Below, one piece after another: positions 26,307-35,448 of a stretch of 64,000 bases of DNA. The position numbers and the translations under genes are program-made. The notes beneath the pieces were generated by a model that was given only the letters and a program-made list of their open reading frames with translations, was not told where the DNA came from and ran no database searches. The DNA is from Olavius algarvensis associated proteobacterium Delta 3 (lineage in GTDB: Bacteria; Desulfobacterota; Desulfobacteria; Desulfobacterales; CAFBRK01), in contig CAFBRK010000283.1 in assembly GCA_903231505.1 (NCBI GenBank), positions 62,001-126,000 on the forward strand. Direction: 5' to 3'. How positions within the stretch are numbered: position 1 is the first letter of the stretch; the number at the start of each line of letters is the position of its first letter.

Positions 26307-27173
26307 ATGACGGCCATCGATCAATATCCACAAGGGGGCAGACCGGTCGATTTCGAGATGGTGTCGCTGTATGCCGTTATCGGAAATCCCGTTTCCCACA
26401 GCCTGAGTCCGCTGATGCACAACCGGGCGTTTTCCGTTGTCGGCCACCAAGGGATCTATGTGGCGATCAAGGTGACCGATATCGGTGCGGCCGTCAATGG
26501 AATCCGGGCACTCGGGTTCAAGGGTGTCAGTGTGACCATTCCCCACAAGATCTCTGTCATGGCGCATCTCGACGAGATAGACGACATGGCTGTCAAAATC
26601 GGTGCCGTCAATACGATTCTCAACCGGGATGGCACACTGGTTGGATTCAATTCCGATGTCCTGGGGGTCGTCCGGGCCCTGAACGACGTAACAACCCTTC
26701 GGGGGAAATCCGTCGCCATCATCGGGGCCGGCGGTGCGGCACGCGCCGCGGGATTCGGTATCGCATCCGAGGGCGCAACATTGACCATTGTCAACCGCGG
26801 CATCGCGAGGGGAGAAACCCTTGCTGCAGACTTGGAAGCGGACTTTTTGCCCCTGGCTGAGTTTGACGGATCCGGAACGGACGTTCTTGTGAACACCACA
26901 CCTGTGGGAATGACGCCCCATGAACAGGAGACTCCCATGAAACGGGACGCCCTCCGTGCATCGATGGTCGTCATGGACATGGTCTACAACCCCGTCAAAA
27001 CACGCCTTTTGCAGGAGGCAGAACGGATAGGATGCCTTACGGTGAGCGGTGCAGCCATGTTTGTGTACCAGGGTGCTTTCCAGTTTGAGCTGTGGACAAC
27101 GAAATCGGCGCCGCTGGAGGTCATGAAAATGACCGTGTCCGAAGCCCTCGGAGGGGTGGGAGCCGATTTATGA
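26307..27173 (+). CDS. aroE: shikimate dehydrogenase (NADP+)
   Basis: Reduces 3-dehydroshikimate to shikimate. About 288 residues. Substrate site N-P-V-S-H-S-L-S-P-L-M-H-N, catalytic Lys in V-T-I-P-H-K, G-A-V-N-T-I, N-S-D, NADP loop G-A-G-G-A-A-R-A, and V-N-T-T-P-V-G-M. ATG 26307 or ATG 26358 (closer to the conserved V-S-L-Y-A-V-I-G start) are both possible, neither with a strong ribosome site. It follows DAHP synthase by 64 bases in the same operon. Confidence 0.95.
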   Translation: MTAIDQYPQGGRPVDFEMVSLYAVIGNPVSHSLSPLMHNRAFSVVGHQGIYVAIKVTDIGAAVNGIRALGFKGVSVTIPHKISVMAHLDEIDDMAVKIGAVNTILNRDGTLVGFNSDVLGVVRALNDVTTLRGKSVAIIGAGGAARAAGFGIASEGATLTIVNRGIARGETLAADLEADFLPLAEFDGSGTDVLVNTTPVGMTPHEQETPMKRDALRASMVVMDMVYNPVKTRLLQEAERIGCLTVSGAAMFVYQGAFQFELWTTKSAPLEVMKMTVSEALGGVGADL

Positions 27174-27213
27174 AAACCGCGTGATCCGCGCATTTACTGA
27201 AAAAGCGTACAGG

Positions 27214-28476
27214 ATGATCGATATCATTTCGGGCCCGCTAAAAGATTTTGTTGAGATTTCCGTACCGGGATCCAAAAGCTTCACCCATCGCATGCTGATC
27301 GCTGCAGCTCTGTCCGGGGGGAAATGCACGGTTGAAAATTGTCTCGACAGTGAAGACACGCAATTGACACGGGCGGCGCTGACCCAGCTGGGGGTGAAAT
27401 TCCAAACAGATCCGGATCGTCTCGTGATTTATGGGCAAGGTGGAAAATGGCTTCCAAACCCGGAGCCGCTTTTTCTCGGCAACTCGGGAACCTCCATGCG
27501 GCTGCTCGCGGCCGTGGTCGCGTTGGGAACCGGTGTGTACCGGTTGATGGGCACCACCCGAATGCACGCGCGTCCCATTCAGGATCTTTTGGATGCCTTG
27601 AATCAGCTCGATGTTACCGCGCGTTCGATGAGCCGGGACGGGTGCCCACCGGTTGAAATCCATACCGGAACCCTCCGCGGCGGGTCGGTCTCGATCGACT
27701 GTGGGACCAGCAGTCAATACCTGTCCGGGCTATTGCTGATGGCACCGATCCTTGAACGGGGTCTGGAGATCCATGTCACAAAAGGTCCTGTCTCTCGCCC
27801 TTACATAGACATGACACTTCAGGTGATGGCCCAATTCGGCATCCGCTACGAACGCGACGGTTACCGGCAATTTAAGGTTTTCGGTAAACAGCGATATCAA
27901 CCCGGTGATTATGCGGTAGAGCCAGACGCGTCGCAGGCATCCTATTTCTGGGCGGCGGCGGCCGTGTCCGGCACCACCGTCAAAGTCACCGGACTTCCCC
28001 ATGACTCCATACAGGGCGATCTTCGGATTATTGAGCTTCTGGAGGCCATGGGTTGCGAAGTTGATCGGGATAGCAGGGGCATCTCGGTGACCGGCGGCCC
28101 CCTGGCGGGTGTTGACGTGGACATGGGAGACATGCCGGACATGGTGCCCACCCTGGCCGTCGTGGCCGCCTTTGCACAGGGCCCCACCCGGATTCGCAAC
28201 GTGGCCCACCTGAAAGTAAAAGAAAGCGATCGGTTGGGAGCGGTGACCAATGAACTCGCCAAAATGGGTATCGAGGCGCACCCGGCGGGTGATGATCTGA
28301 TCGTCCACGGGGGCGCACCTAAAGGCGCCGTCATCAATACTTACAATGACCATCGGATAGCCATGAGTTTTTCAGTCGTCGGCTTGCGATCATCGGGGGT
28401 GCGGATCGAAAATGAGGGCTGTGTCGCGAAATCCTTCCCAACCTATTGGGAGGTTTTTCGGCAGTTATACTCCTAA
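27214..28476 (+). CDS. aroA: 3-phosphoshikimate 1-carboxyvinyltransferase (EPSP synthase)
   Basis: Adds enolpyruvate from PEP to shikimate-3-phosphate. About 420 residues. Key segments: V-P-G-S-K-S-F-T-H-R, L-G-N-S-G-T-S-M-R-L-L, R-P-I-Q-D-L-L, D-A-S-Q-A-S-Y-F, and L-K-V-K-E-S-D-R-L. The glyphosate-contacting loop reads G-N-S-G-T-S rather than the common G-N-A-G-T-A. A GTG at 27181, eight bases after the aroE stop, is an alternative start adding 11 residues. The stop codon lies inside a perfect inverted repeat. Confidence 0.95.
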   Translation: MIDIISGPLKDFVEISVPGSKSFTHRMLIAAALSGGKCTVENCLDSEDTQLTRAALTQLGVKFQTDPDRLVIYGQGGKWLPNPEPLFLGNSGTSMRLLAAVVALGTGVYRLMGTTRMHARPIQDLLDALNQLDVTARSMSRDGCPPVEIHTGTLRGGSVSIDCGTSSQYLSGLLLMAPILERGLEIHVTKGPVSRPYIDMTLQVMAQFGIRYERDGYRQFKVFGKQRYQPGDYAVEPDASQASYFWAAAAVSGTTVKVTGLPHDSIQGDLRIIELLEAMGCEVDRDSRGISVTGGPLAGVDVDMGDMPDMVPTLAVVAAFAQGPTRIRNVAHLKVKESDRLGAVTNELAKMGIEAHPAGDDLIVHGGAPKGAVINTYNDHRIAMSFSVVGLRSSGVRIENEGCVAKSFPTYWEVFRQLYS

Positions 28477-28516
28477 ATTCGGACATTGCATGAATACATG
28501 AAATGTCCGAATTTAG
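28473..28516. repeat. perfect 15-bp inverted repeat spanning the aroA stop
   Basis: CTAAATTCGGACATT (28473-28487) and its exact complement (28502-28516) flank a 14-base loop that itself contains CATG-AATA-CATG. The aroA stop is within the left arm. There is no T tract, so a simple terminator is unlikely; an mRNA processing or stability structure between aroA and aroK is possible. Confidence 0.75.
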
Positions 28517-28588
28517 TAAATTATTGCATACAATGAATAAACAAAAAGTTGGAAGCATCAGCAGAACTTTCTATCAAAGAGGTTCGGT

Positions 28589-29125
28589 GTGGGAGGTAGA
28601 TCCAACATATATCTGGTCGGGTATCGCTGTACGGGAAAAAGTGTGGTGGGGCGGGCCCTGGCCGAGGACCTTGGCCGGCCGTTCATCGATGCCGACGACG
28701 AATTGGTGCGAACACACGGGATGACCGTCCAGCACATTGTTCGCGCCCAGGGATGGGCGGGTTTCCGGGAAAAGGAAAAGCGTGTCCTGGATCGGATCAG
28801 CCAATTACGTCGTCATGTGATCGCCACCGGTGGCGGGGCCGTCCTTTCCCCGGACAACATTGCGCGAATGCGTCAGAGCGGGACGGTGGTATGGCTTCGG
28901 GCAACGCCGGACACGATCCGACAACGCCTGCTGGCCGACACCCACACCGGACAGCTTCGCCCGTCGTTGACCTCCAAGGGCGTCGACGATGAAATCGAAG
29001 AGGTTTTGAAAAACCGGGAGCCCTTGTATCAAATGGCCGCGCATTACTCTGTAGAGACCGACGGTGTTGATGTGGCATCGATATGTCGGCAAGTTCTGGA
29101 AATGATCCCGGAGGAGGCCGAATGA
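28589..29125 (+). CDS. aroK: shikimate kinase
   Basis: Phosphorylates shikimate using ATP. 178 residues. Walker A G-Y-R-C-T-G-K-S, shikimate-binding D-A-D-D and G-W-A-G-F-R-E-K-E, the G-G-G-A glycine run, and an R-P-S-L lid segment (R-P-L in the consensus). Start GTG 28589 with AGAGG just upstream. In pathway order it should precede AroA, but the gene order here is aroE-aroA-aroK-aroC. Confidence 0.93.
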   Translation: MGGRSNIYLVGYRCTGKSVVGRALAEDLGRPFIDADDELVRTHGMTVQHIVRAQGWAGFREKEKRVLDRISQLRRHVIATGGGAVLSPDNIARMRQSGTVVWLRATPDTIRQRLLADTHTGQLRPSLTSKGVDDEIEEVLKNREPLYQMAAHYSVETDGVDVASICRQVLEMIPEEAE

Positions 29126-29193
29126 GCGAGGGGGAACGACGCCGGCTGTGACGTCGCCTTCGGAACAGTTCCTGAACAGAGGGAGATAAACGG

Positions 29194-30273
29194 ATGTCCA
29201 GTACATTTGGAACGATATTTCGGGTCAGCACCTTCGGGGAGTCCCACTGCAAAGGGGTCGGTGCCGTGATCGACGGTTGTCCCCCGCGCCTGGAGCTGAG
29301 CGAAGACGATATTCAGAAACAACTGGACCGCCGGCGCCCGGGCCAGAGCCGTCTGGCCACCGACCGGAAAGAGGAAGACACGGTGTCGATTCTGTCCGGG
29401 GTTGAACACGGAAAGACCCTCGGCACGCCGATCGCTCTGTTTGTGCCAAATCGGGACATGCGCCCCTCCGACTACAAGGCCATGACGCCGGTTCCGCGGC
29501 CTTCCCACGCCGATTACACCTATGAGCAGAAGTACGGCATCCGTGCTTCGAGCGGAGGCGGCCGGTCCAGCGCCCGGGAAACTATCGGACGGGTGGCGGG
29601 CGGGGCCATCGCTGAAAAATATCTGGCACTGTCGTTTCATTTAGAGATCGTGGCATGGGTAGATACGGTCGGAGACATAACATCCCCGGAACAGGACCAT
29701 CTTTCATTATCCCGTGACGCCGTGGATCGAAATCAGGTGCGATGCCCCGATCCGGCAACGGCCGAGAAAATGGCGCAGGCGATCTTGAATTGCAAGGAAG
29801 AGGGCGACTCCGTCGGCGGGATTGTCGCCTGTGTCTGCCGGGGAGTCCCGCCGGGGCTCGGAGAACCGGTATTTGAAAAAATGGAAGCCAAGCTGGCCCA
29901 GGCCATGCTGTCCATCCCGGCCACCAAAGGATTCGAGATAGGCTCCGGTTTTGCCGGCACCCGGATGCGCGGATCTCAACACAATGATCCTTTCATCATG
30001 AAAGGCGATCGGCTCGGAACACAGACCAATTTCAGCGGCGGCGTGCAGGGGGGCATCACCAACGGGGAGCCGATACTGTTTCGTGTCGCATTCAAACCGG
30101 TGGCCACCATTGGAAAACCCCAGGAAACCACTGATTTTCAGGGAAATCCGGTAACCCTCGAGGCTAAGGGGCGACACGACCCCTGTGTATTGCCCCGGGC
30201 CGTACCCATCGTCGAAAGCATGGCCGCACTGGTGCTGGCAGATATGGCGTTACGGCAGGCCAGCCGTCAATGA
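29194..30273 (+). CDS. aroC: chorismate synthase
   Basis: FMN-dependent elimination giving chorismate, the branch compound for Trp, Phe and Tyr. 359 residues with F-G-E-S-H-C-K-G-V-G, R-R-R-P-G-Q-S, the R-A-S-S-G-G-G-R-S-S-A-R-E-T signature, and H-D-P-C-V-L-P-R-A-V-P near the end. ATG 29194 is preceded by GAGGGAG. Normal size; no fused flavin reductase domain. Confidence 0.97.
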   Translation: MSSTFGTIFRVSTFGESHCKGVGAVIDGCPPRLELSEDDIQKQLDRRRPGQSRLATDRKEEDTVSILSGVEHGKTLGTPIALFVPNRDMRPSDYKAMTPVPRPSHADYTYEQKYGIRASSGGGRSSARETIGRVAGGAIAEKYLALSFHLEIVAWVDTVGDITSPEQDHLSLSRDAVDRNQVRCPDPATAEKMAQAILNCKEEGDSVGGIVACVCRGVPPGLGEPVFEKMEAKLAQAMLSIPATKGFEIGSGFAGTRMRGSQHNDPFIMKGDRLGTQTNFSGGVQGGITNGEPILFRVAFKPVATIGKPQETTDFQGNPVTLEAKGRHDPCVLPRAVPIVESMAALVLADMALRQASRQ

Positions 30274-30339
30274 CGTGGGGCTGATCATCGTGGTGTGGTC
30301 TGCGGCTAATATTCTTAAACGGACGCAAAGAGACAAGGC

Positions 30340-31065
30340 ATGATCGGAATATTCGGTTTTGGTCGCTTCGGCGAACTCATGGCACGTTATCTGGCCGAGG
30401 ACTTTCCGGTGGCCGTACGGGATACCGGCGGGAACTCCCAAGGCATCGAAGCGCTGGGGGCCCGGGCTGCGGATCTTGAAACCACCGCCGCCCAGGACAT
30501 CCTCATCTTAAGCGTACCGATATCGGCCATAACAGATACCCTGGAAATGATTCTCCCCTACCTGAAACCGGGTGCCCTGGTACTGGATGTCTCCTCGGTG
30601 AAAGTATTGCCGGACAAATGGCTGGGGGAAATGCTGCCGTCATCCATTTCGTATCTGCCCACCCACCCCATGTTCGGCCCGGACAGTGCGGCCGACTCCC
30701 TGAAGGGTCGCAAGATTGTCCTGTGTCCGGGCCGTGTGACGCCGGAACAATATGTGTGCATCAAGTCCTATCTCGAAAAAAAAGGGCTCGATGTGATTGA
30801 AACCACGCCGGAAGCGCATGACCGGGAGATTGCCGTCAGCCTGGCCCTGACCCATTTCATCGGACGATCCCTTTCGGGATTCGGAGCTGAAGAACTGCAA
30901 ATCGATACCGAGGGGTACAAGCGGCTGTTGCATATTCTTGATGTTGTTGAAAACGATACCTGGCAGTTGTTCTTCGATATGAATTACTACAACCCCTATG
31001 CGGGGGAGGTCAGGGATTCTTTTTTGTATGCCATGGAGGAAATCAAAAACAGGCTGGAGTCGTGA
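30340..31065 (+). CDS. tyrA: prephenate (or arogenate) dehydrogenase
   Basis: Rossmann N-terminus I-G-I-F-G-F-G-R-F-G-E-L, then L-S-V-P-I-S and D-V-S-S-V-K, and T-H-P-M-F-G-P-D-S with the substrate-binding His. A second signature, L-T-H-F-I-G-R, follows in the helical C-terminal domain. 241 residues is short: many TyrA proteins are 280-370 and carry an ACT domain, which is absent here. NAD versus NADP and prephenate versus arogenate preference cannot be assigned. It ends the aro operon and commits prephenate to tyrosine; no pheA gene is visible in the window. Confidence 0.9.
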   Translation: MIGIFGFGRFGELMARYLAEDFPVAVRDTGGNSQGIEALGARAADLETTAAQDILILSVPISAITDTLEMILPYLKPGALVLDVSSVKVLPDKWLGEMLPSSISYLPTHPMFGPDSAADSLKGRKIVLCPGRVTPEQYVCIKSYLEKKGLDVIETTPEAHDREIAVSLALTHFIGRSLSGFGAEELQIDTEGYKRLLHILDVVENDTWQLFFDMNYYNPYAGEVRDSFLYAMEEIKNRLES

Positions 31066-31136
31066 TGCTGGATGCTCTGCGATCCAAGATACAAGATTCA
31101 AGACACAGGTTACAAGGAATGCCGGATGCTGAACGG

Positions 31137-31239
31137 ATATTGGGTACTGGGGATTGGGTATCTGTAATCGTTACTGATTTCCGGTTTTGTTGATGTATTA
31201 TTGACTACCGGATAGCCAATGCCCGATACCAAGTGCCTA
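31137..31239. repeat. GGTATTGGG-type intergenic repeat, copy 2
   Basis: The left part (TATTGGGTACTGGGGATTGG) and right part (TAGCCAATGCCCGATACC then AAGTGCC) are inverted relative to each other, as in the copy at 8861-8980, with which it shares the GGGGATTGGGTAT and ATACCAAGTGCC ends. Confidence 0.65.
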
Positions 31240-31248
31240 AAACCGGCT

Positions 31249-31312
31249 AAACGGGCCAACCGGCAAACGGGCCAACCGGCAAACGGGCCAACCGGCGAAC
31301 GGGCCAACCGGC
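31249..31312. repeat. tandem array, four copies of a 16-bp unit
   Basis: AAACGGGCCAACCGGC is repeated three times exactly and once with one change (GAAC...), head to tail without spacers. Degenerate units are at 18406-18440 and 2372-2392. No spacers, so not CRISPR. Confidence 0.9.
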
Positions 31313-31347
31313 AAACACGAAGAATCCTCTCTGTCCAACCGCACATC

Positions 31348-33496
31348 TTACGCGTTACTATCTGTTTTAAGAATAATCCTCGCATCTACAACCGTCAGAC
31401 CTTTTTCATGAACAATGACCGGATTCAGATCCATTTCGTAGATGTCCGGATAGGATTCGATCAGCTCAGAGCAAAGAAGAAGCAGCTTGACCAGGTTTTT
31501 CTTGTCATAGGGCGATTCGTCCCCGTACCCCGCTCAGTATCGGCGCCGACTTCGTCTCTTCGATCAGTTTGTTGGCCGAATTCCGGGAGATGGGCAGCAC
31601 CCGGAACGTGACATCCCGAAGAATTTCCACCATGACGCCGCCGAGACCGTACATGATGACCGGACCGAACTGGTCGTCGACCTTGGTACCGATGATGACT
31701 TCCAGCCCCGGTCTGGCCATGGGAGAAACAATACAGCCCCGGATATCCGCATCGGCCTTATATTTTTTTCCATTGCTGACGATTTCCTGGAAGGCGGTTT
31801 TCACGTCGGTAGGCGTGCATAATTTCAGTTTTACGCCGCCGGCATCGCTTTTATGAAGAATATCCGGTGAGGCGAGCTTGAGCGCAACCGGGCCGGCGAT
31901 CTCTTTAGACATTTCCGAGGCCTCTTCAGCGGTTGCGGCCAGGCGGTCCCCCGATACCGGAGCACCATGGGAAGCGAGAAGCTCTTTGGCTTCATATTCC
32001 AGCAGTGCCTGCCGACCTTCGGCTTTTGCATCCCGGATGAGACTTTTTCCCGTGTCTGTCGCTTTGGCGCCCCAATCAAACACAAAATGAACTCTTGCAT
32101 GATAGGAGCGAAGATAGTTGCCGTACTCGGCCAATACACCGATGCACTTGCATGCCACATCCAGAGAATCGGTGACCGGGACCCCGTAATAGCGAAGCAG
32201 GTCGAGGGAGTGGGGTTTTTCAGAGCTGTATAGACTGTGGACAATAATCGGTTTGTTGTGTTGCCGCACCATTTTTCCCATCTGATGGGCGGCGTCCTCC
32301 TCCATGAGGGCCAGGCTTTCGGCAAAGCGGATACCGTATCCGCCAAAAAGCCCCACAATCAGCAAGCCTCCGACATGTTTATCCTTGAGCAGAATCCGCG
32401 CGCAGTCGGCGAACACAGACGGATTATCATCGGTCCCGCCGGCCACGTCCACCGGATTGACCACGGAGGCGGCCGCCGGCAGGATCCCACGTAAACGGTC
32501 CTGGGTCTTTTCGTCGAGTTCCGGTATCCGCAACCCCAGATCGGTCAGCACGTCGGCGGCGATGGTCGCGTGGCCGCCCCCGTCGGCCAGAACGGCGACG
32601 CAGTTATTGGTGATCTGGGGAAGGCTTGAAAGGGCTTCTGCGGCAGGATACAGCTGGTCCGAATTGTCGATGACAACGATGCCCGCCCGTTTAAAGGCGC
32701 CTTTGGCCACCTGCGAAATGCCAGCCAGGGCACCGGTATGGGACCCGGCGGATTTACGTCCTGTCGCCGAACGCCCGCTTTTAAGCAGTACTATCGGTTT
32801 TTCGATAGTGGTTTTGTATGCCTGCTGAAGAAATTCCCGCCCCATGCGCATGCCTTCGACATACATGAGAATCGCTTTTGTTTTTGGATCCTTCCGGAAA
32901 AACTCCAGGTATTCGTGAAATTTGATATCGGCTTCATTACCAACGCCGACGTAATACGAAAAACCGCTTCGGCTTTTTAGACGGGCTTCGGTAATAAGCG
33001 TCAGAGCCATGTTTCCGCTTTGAGAGAGCAGGGCGATCCCGCCGGCGGGCACATCGCGAATGCCGACCAAATTCATCCGCATGGGAGGATTGATCATGCC
33101 GGACGTATTGGGGCCGATGAGTCGGATGCCGTGTTTTTGCGCCACAGAAACAATCTGGTCCTCCAGCTGCTTTCCCTGTTGGCCGGTTTCGCCGAATCCG
33201 CCGGCGAGGATCACGGCCCCCTGGACACCCTTTGTTCCGCAATCCTCGAGGACGGCAGGCACGGTTTTGGCGGGTGTGGCGATCAGGGCAAGTTCCACCG
33301 GTGCGCCGATGTCCGAAACCTTTTTATGGCATTTCAATCCTAGGATGGTCCGCTCCTTGGGATTGACCGGATAGATGTCCCCCTCATATTTTTCCGAGAG
33401 CAGCGTACGGATAGTCTGATAACCGCGTTTGGTCTCGTTTTTGGACGCGCCGACGACGGCGACGGACGCGGCGTTCAGCACATGTTCCAGCGACAT
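31348..33496 (-). pseudogene. ADP-forming acyl-CoA synthetase (alpha-beta fusion), frameshifted near the 3' end
   Basis: The main frame (31505-33496, 663 residues) is a fused NDP-forming acetyl/acyl-CoA ligase. It has CoA-binding V-A-V-V-G-A-S, I-G-P-N-T-S-G, phospho-accepting His253 in S-A-G-S-H-T-G-A-L-A-G, then an ATP-grasp domain with P-V-A-L-K-L-A-S-P-D-I-L-H-K-S-D and G-V-M-V-E-I-L-R-D-V. After G-V-R-G the frame goes off and stops, while the expected ending (D-E-S-P-Y-D-K-K, then I-Y-E-M-D-L-N-P-V-I-V, ending D-A-R-I-I-L) continues in another frame to a stop at 31348. The shift lies in 31520-31531, next to two runs of four C. It would make ATP from acyl-CoA or activate acids. Real inactivation or a sequencing error cannot be told apart here. 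Confidence 0.85.
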
Positions 33497-33505
33497 GGCA
33501 TCACC

Positions 33506-33545
33506 TGTTGGGTACTGGGGATTGGCTATTGGGTATTGGTTGATG
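33506..33545. repeat. GGTATTGGG-type intergenic repeat, partial copy 3
   Basis: TTGGGTACTGGGGATTGGCT followed by ATTGGGTATTGG matches the left part of the 31.14-kb copy; the inverted right part is missing. It lies just upstream of the acyl-CoA synthetase start. Confidence 0.6.
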
Positions 33546-33561
33546 GTTCATCATGGGCCGG

Positions 33562-34326
33562 TTATTTTTTTCTTTTTTCAAAGGTCTCGAGGGATTCCTG
33601 ACGCTCACGGGTCGAGACGCAGGCCAGGCAGGCTTCGATCTCGAAATCCATCAGGGCCTCCAGGCTGACTTCCCCCTGGGCCATATTCAATCCTTTTTTT
33701 ATCATTTGAATCGAAAAGGACGAGTTTTGTGCCACCTTGGCCGCCATCGCCCGGGCTTCCACCATCACCAGCCCCGCCGGAACGGCCTTGTTTACCAGGC
33801 CGATCCGTTCGGCTTCCTTTCCGTTGATGTTTTCCGCGGTAAACAGGAGTTCTCTGGCTTTTCCCGGTCCCACGAGCTGCTGGACGAGCCGAAAGGCACC
33901 GCCGGTCACGGACGATGTGACCCGCGCTTCGGGCGAACCGATCTGGGCGTCTTCATCGGCGATGCGGATATCGCAGGCCAGCGCAAGCTCATAACCCGAC
34001 CCGAGGGCAAAGCCGTTGATGGCGGCTATCGTCGGTTTACCGAAACGGATGATCTTCCGCGACGCTTCCTGGAGTTCCACCAGGTAATCCCGGTACGCTT
34101 CGGTAGTCCGTTGCTTGGATTCCTTCAAATCGGCGCCGGTGGAAAACGCACGCCCTTCACCGGTAATAATCACGACCTTCACCGCCGCATCCCTTCCGGC
34201 ATCCTCAAGGGCGGCCTGGAAATCGATCCACAACTGCCGATTCATGGCATTCAGCACCTTGGGGCGGTTCAACCGGATTATGGCGATATCCGCCTCTTTT
34301 TGGTAGATGATGCATTCGAATTCCAT
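33562..34326 (-). CDS. enoyl-CoA hydratase/isomerase (crotonase) family protein
   Basis: 254 residues. Crotonase-fold features: I-I-R-L-N-R-P-K-V-L-N-A-M, oxyanion-hole segment G-R-A-F-S-T-G-A-D-L, G-S-G-Y-E-L-A-L-A-C-D-I-R-I-A, and I-G-S-P-E-A with a candidate catalytic Glu. ATG 34326 follows GAGGAGG; an upstream in-frame extension to 34386 is rejected. It may hydrate or isomerise an acyl-CoA, and sits next to an acyl-CoA synthetase on the same strand, suggesting shared fatty or aromatic acid degradation. Substrate is not identifiable. Confidence 0.88.
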   Translation of the reverse strand: MEFECIIYQKEADIAIIRLNRPKVLNAMNRQLWIDFQAALEDAGRDAAVKVVIITGEGRAFSTGADLKESKQRTTEAYRDYLVELQEASRKIIRFGKPTIAAINGFALGSGYELALACDIRIADEDAQIGSPEARVTSSVTGGAFRLVQQLVGPGKARELLFTAENINGKEAERIGLVNKAVPAGLVMVEARAMAAKVAQNSSFSIQMIKKGLNMAQGEVSLEALMDFEIEACLACVSTRERQESLETFEKRKK

Positions 34327-34454
34327 GACGATCCTCCTCAGGTGGGTGTTTTCTGTTGTGTAGGCCGATATGGAGGCATTTGTCAAAACCCGGATGGAGA
34401 TGATATCCGGAAATTCAAGTTCTTCTCCCGATTACTGGGAGACGCGGGTCCAAG

Positions 34455-34538
34455 GTTTACCCGCCCTCCTGAGGCGGATAAACCTATGGCGGCGCCGGAG
34501 GCGACCAGGGTTTACCTGCCTCTGGCATGGATCCAAGG
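34455..34538. repeat. 84-bp intergenic repeat, copy 2
   Basis: Imperfect direct copy of 8394-8477. Here the first 29 bases are a clean hairpin: GTTTA-CCCGCC, 7-base loop, GGCGG-A-TAAAC. Confidence 0.65.
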
Positions 34539-34864
34539 GGTCAAGGGTTCATGTGTCTACTTTCGGCCTCTACATGATCACCGGCTCCCGTGTATGCTCT
34601 GAATTTCCTCCGCCAAGCATCTTGCCCTGAATCCTGATCCACGCTGAGAAGAACCATACAATGGGAATCCCCGCTCCAAAATAGTGATACGGGCGCGTGG
34701 TTGGAGCAAGGTCGCTTATTATGGGGCTATCGTAGTAAAGGCGGGATTGAAGTGGGAAGTACAGGCATCTAACCGTTTATAGAGACGTTGCCATGAATAT
34801 GTTCCATTTATGAACATCCTCAACAGATTACCGAGAATCCAGTGGCAAACATCCCTATGTGTTT

Positions 34865-34960
34865 CTAACTTTGCCTGCCGCAAAACCGCTTATAGGTCAT
34901 AACACCGATGTTCAAGGCAACACATACGAGGACAATCTGAAAGCACACCAGTAGTTCCAT
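34865..34960 (-). CDS. possible 31-residue membrane peptide
   Basis: ATG 34960 is preceded by AAAAAAGGA at suitable spacing. The peptide begins M-E-L-L-V-C-F-Q-I-V-L-V-C-V-A-L-N-I-G and ends in a basic tail (T-Y-K-R-F-C-G-R-Q-S), a single-pass inner-membrane pattern. No relatives recognised; could be chance in AT-rich DNA. Confidence 0.35.
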   Translation of the reverse strand: MELLVCFQIVLVCVALNIGVMTYKRFCGRQS

Positions 34961-35347
34961 TTTCAAATCCTTTTTTAAGTACTAAATACCACCGCTTGTT
35001 CCTTAAAAACGCAAAAAGCGTACCGTTAGACCAAACCGAACAAAAATGTATTAATATTAATAAGTTGTATAGAAACCGCTTCTTCAGTAGCCCCCACGGT
35101 TACCAATAATTGAGAAATGTTTTTCAGGTTTCGAGAAAAGATTTCCTAAAATCCTACGCGTAACGTGATGGGGAATCGTGGAAACTGGAGAGGAACAACG
35201 TACGGAATTTCACTTCCTTGGCGCATCTTTAGTTAAAGACCGGATAAGCACCTTTTGTGACAAGTTTTATGCACCGTTGAAAGGTCGGATTTTGACTTTT
35301 TCTTAACGCACTTTTACAATACTAAAAAATTAATCGAGAAGGTGGCC

Positions 35348-35397
35348 AATATCCGAGAATTAATTCCGAAATATTCAATATACGCGAATTAATTCCC
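35348..35397. repeat. two-copy repeat, 29-bp period, centred on GAATTAATTC palindromes
   Basis: AATATnCGnGAATTAATTCC occurs twice in direct orientation (palindromes at 35357-35366 and 35386-35395). It lies 50-100 bases upstream of the gene at 35449, so it may be an operator pair. Confidence 0.55.
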
Positions 35398-35448
35398 GCT
35401 ACTCACTAGTTAGGCTTAGAGAAACAATGAAGAAAGGAGGAGGAACAA

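Larger units (their letters stand above)
34539..35448. other. 910-bp AT-rich region with little coding potential
   Basis: This marks the change from GC-rich core to the AT-rich accessory segment. Apart from one possible 31-codon membrane peptide on the minus strand (34865-34960) and a two-copy 29-bp-period repeat (35348-35397), I see no gene, RNA or terminator. Stop codons are frequent in all frames. Confidence 0.6.

Noticed and set aside
31249..31312. Tandem 16-bp repeats as a possible CRISPR array
   Set aside because: Units are contiguous, without spacers, and no cas genes are nearby.
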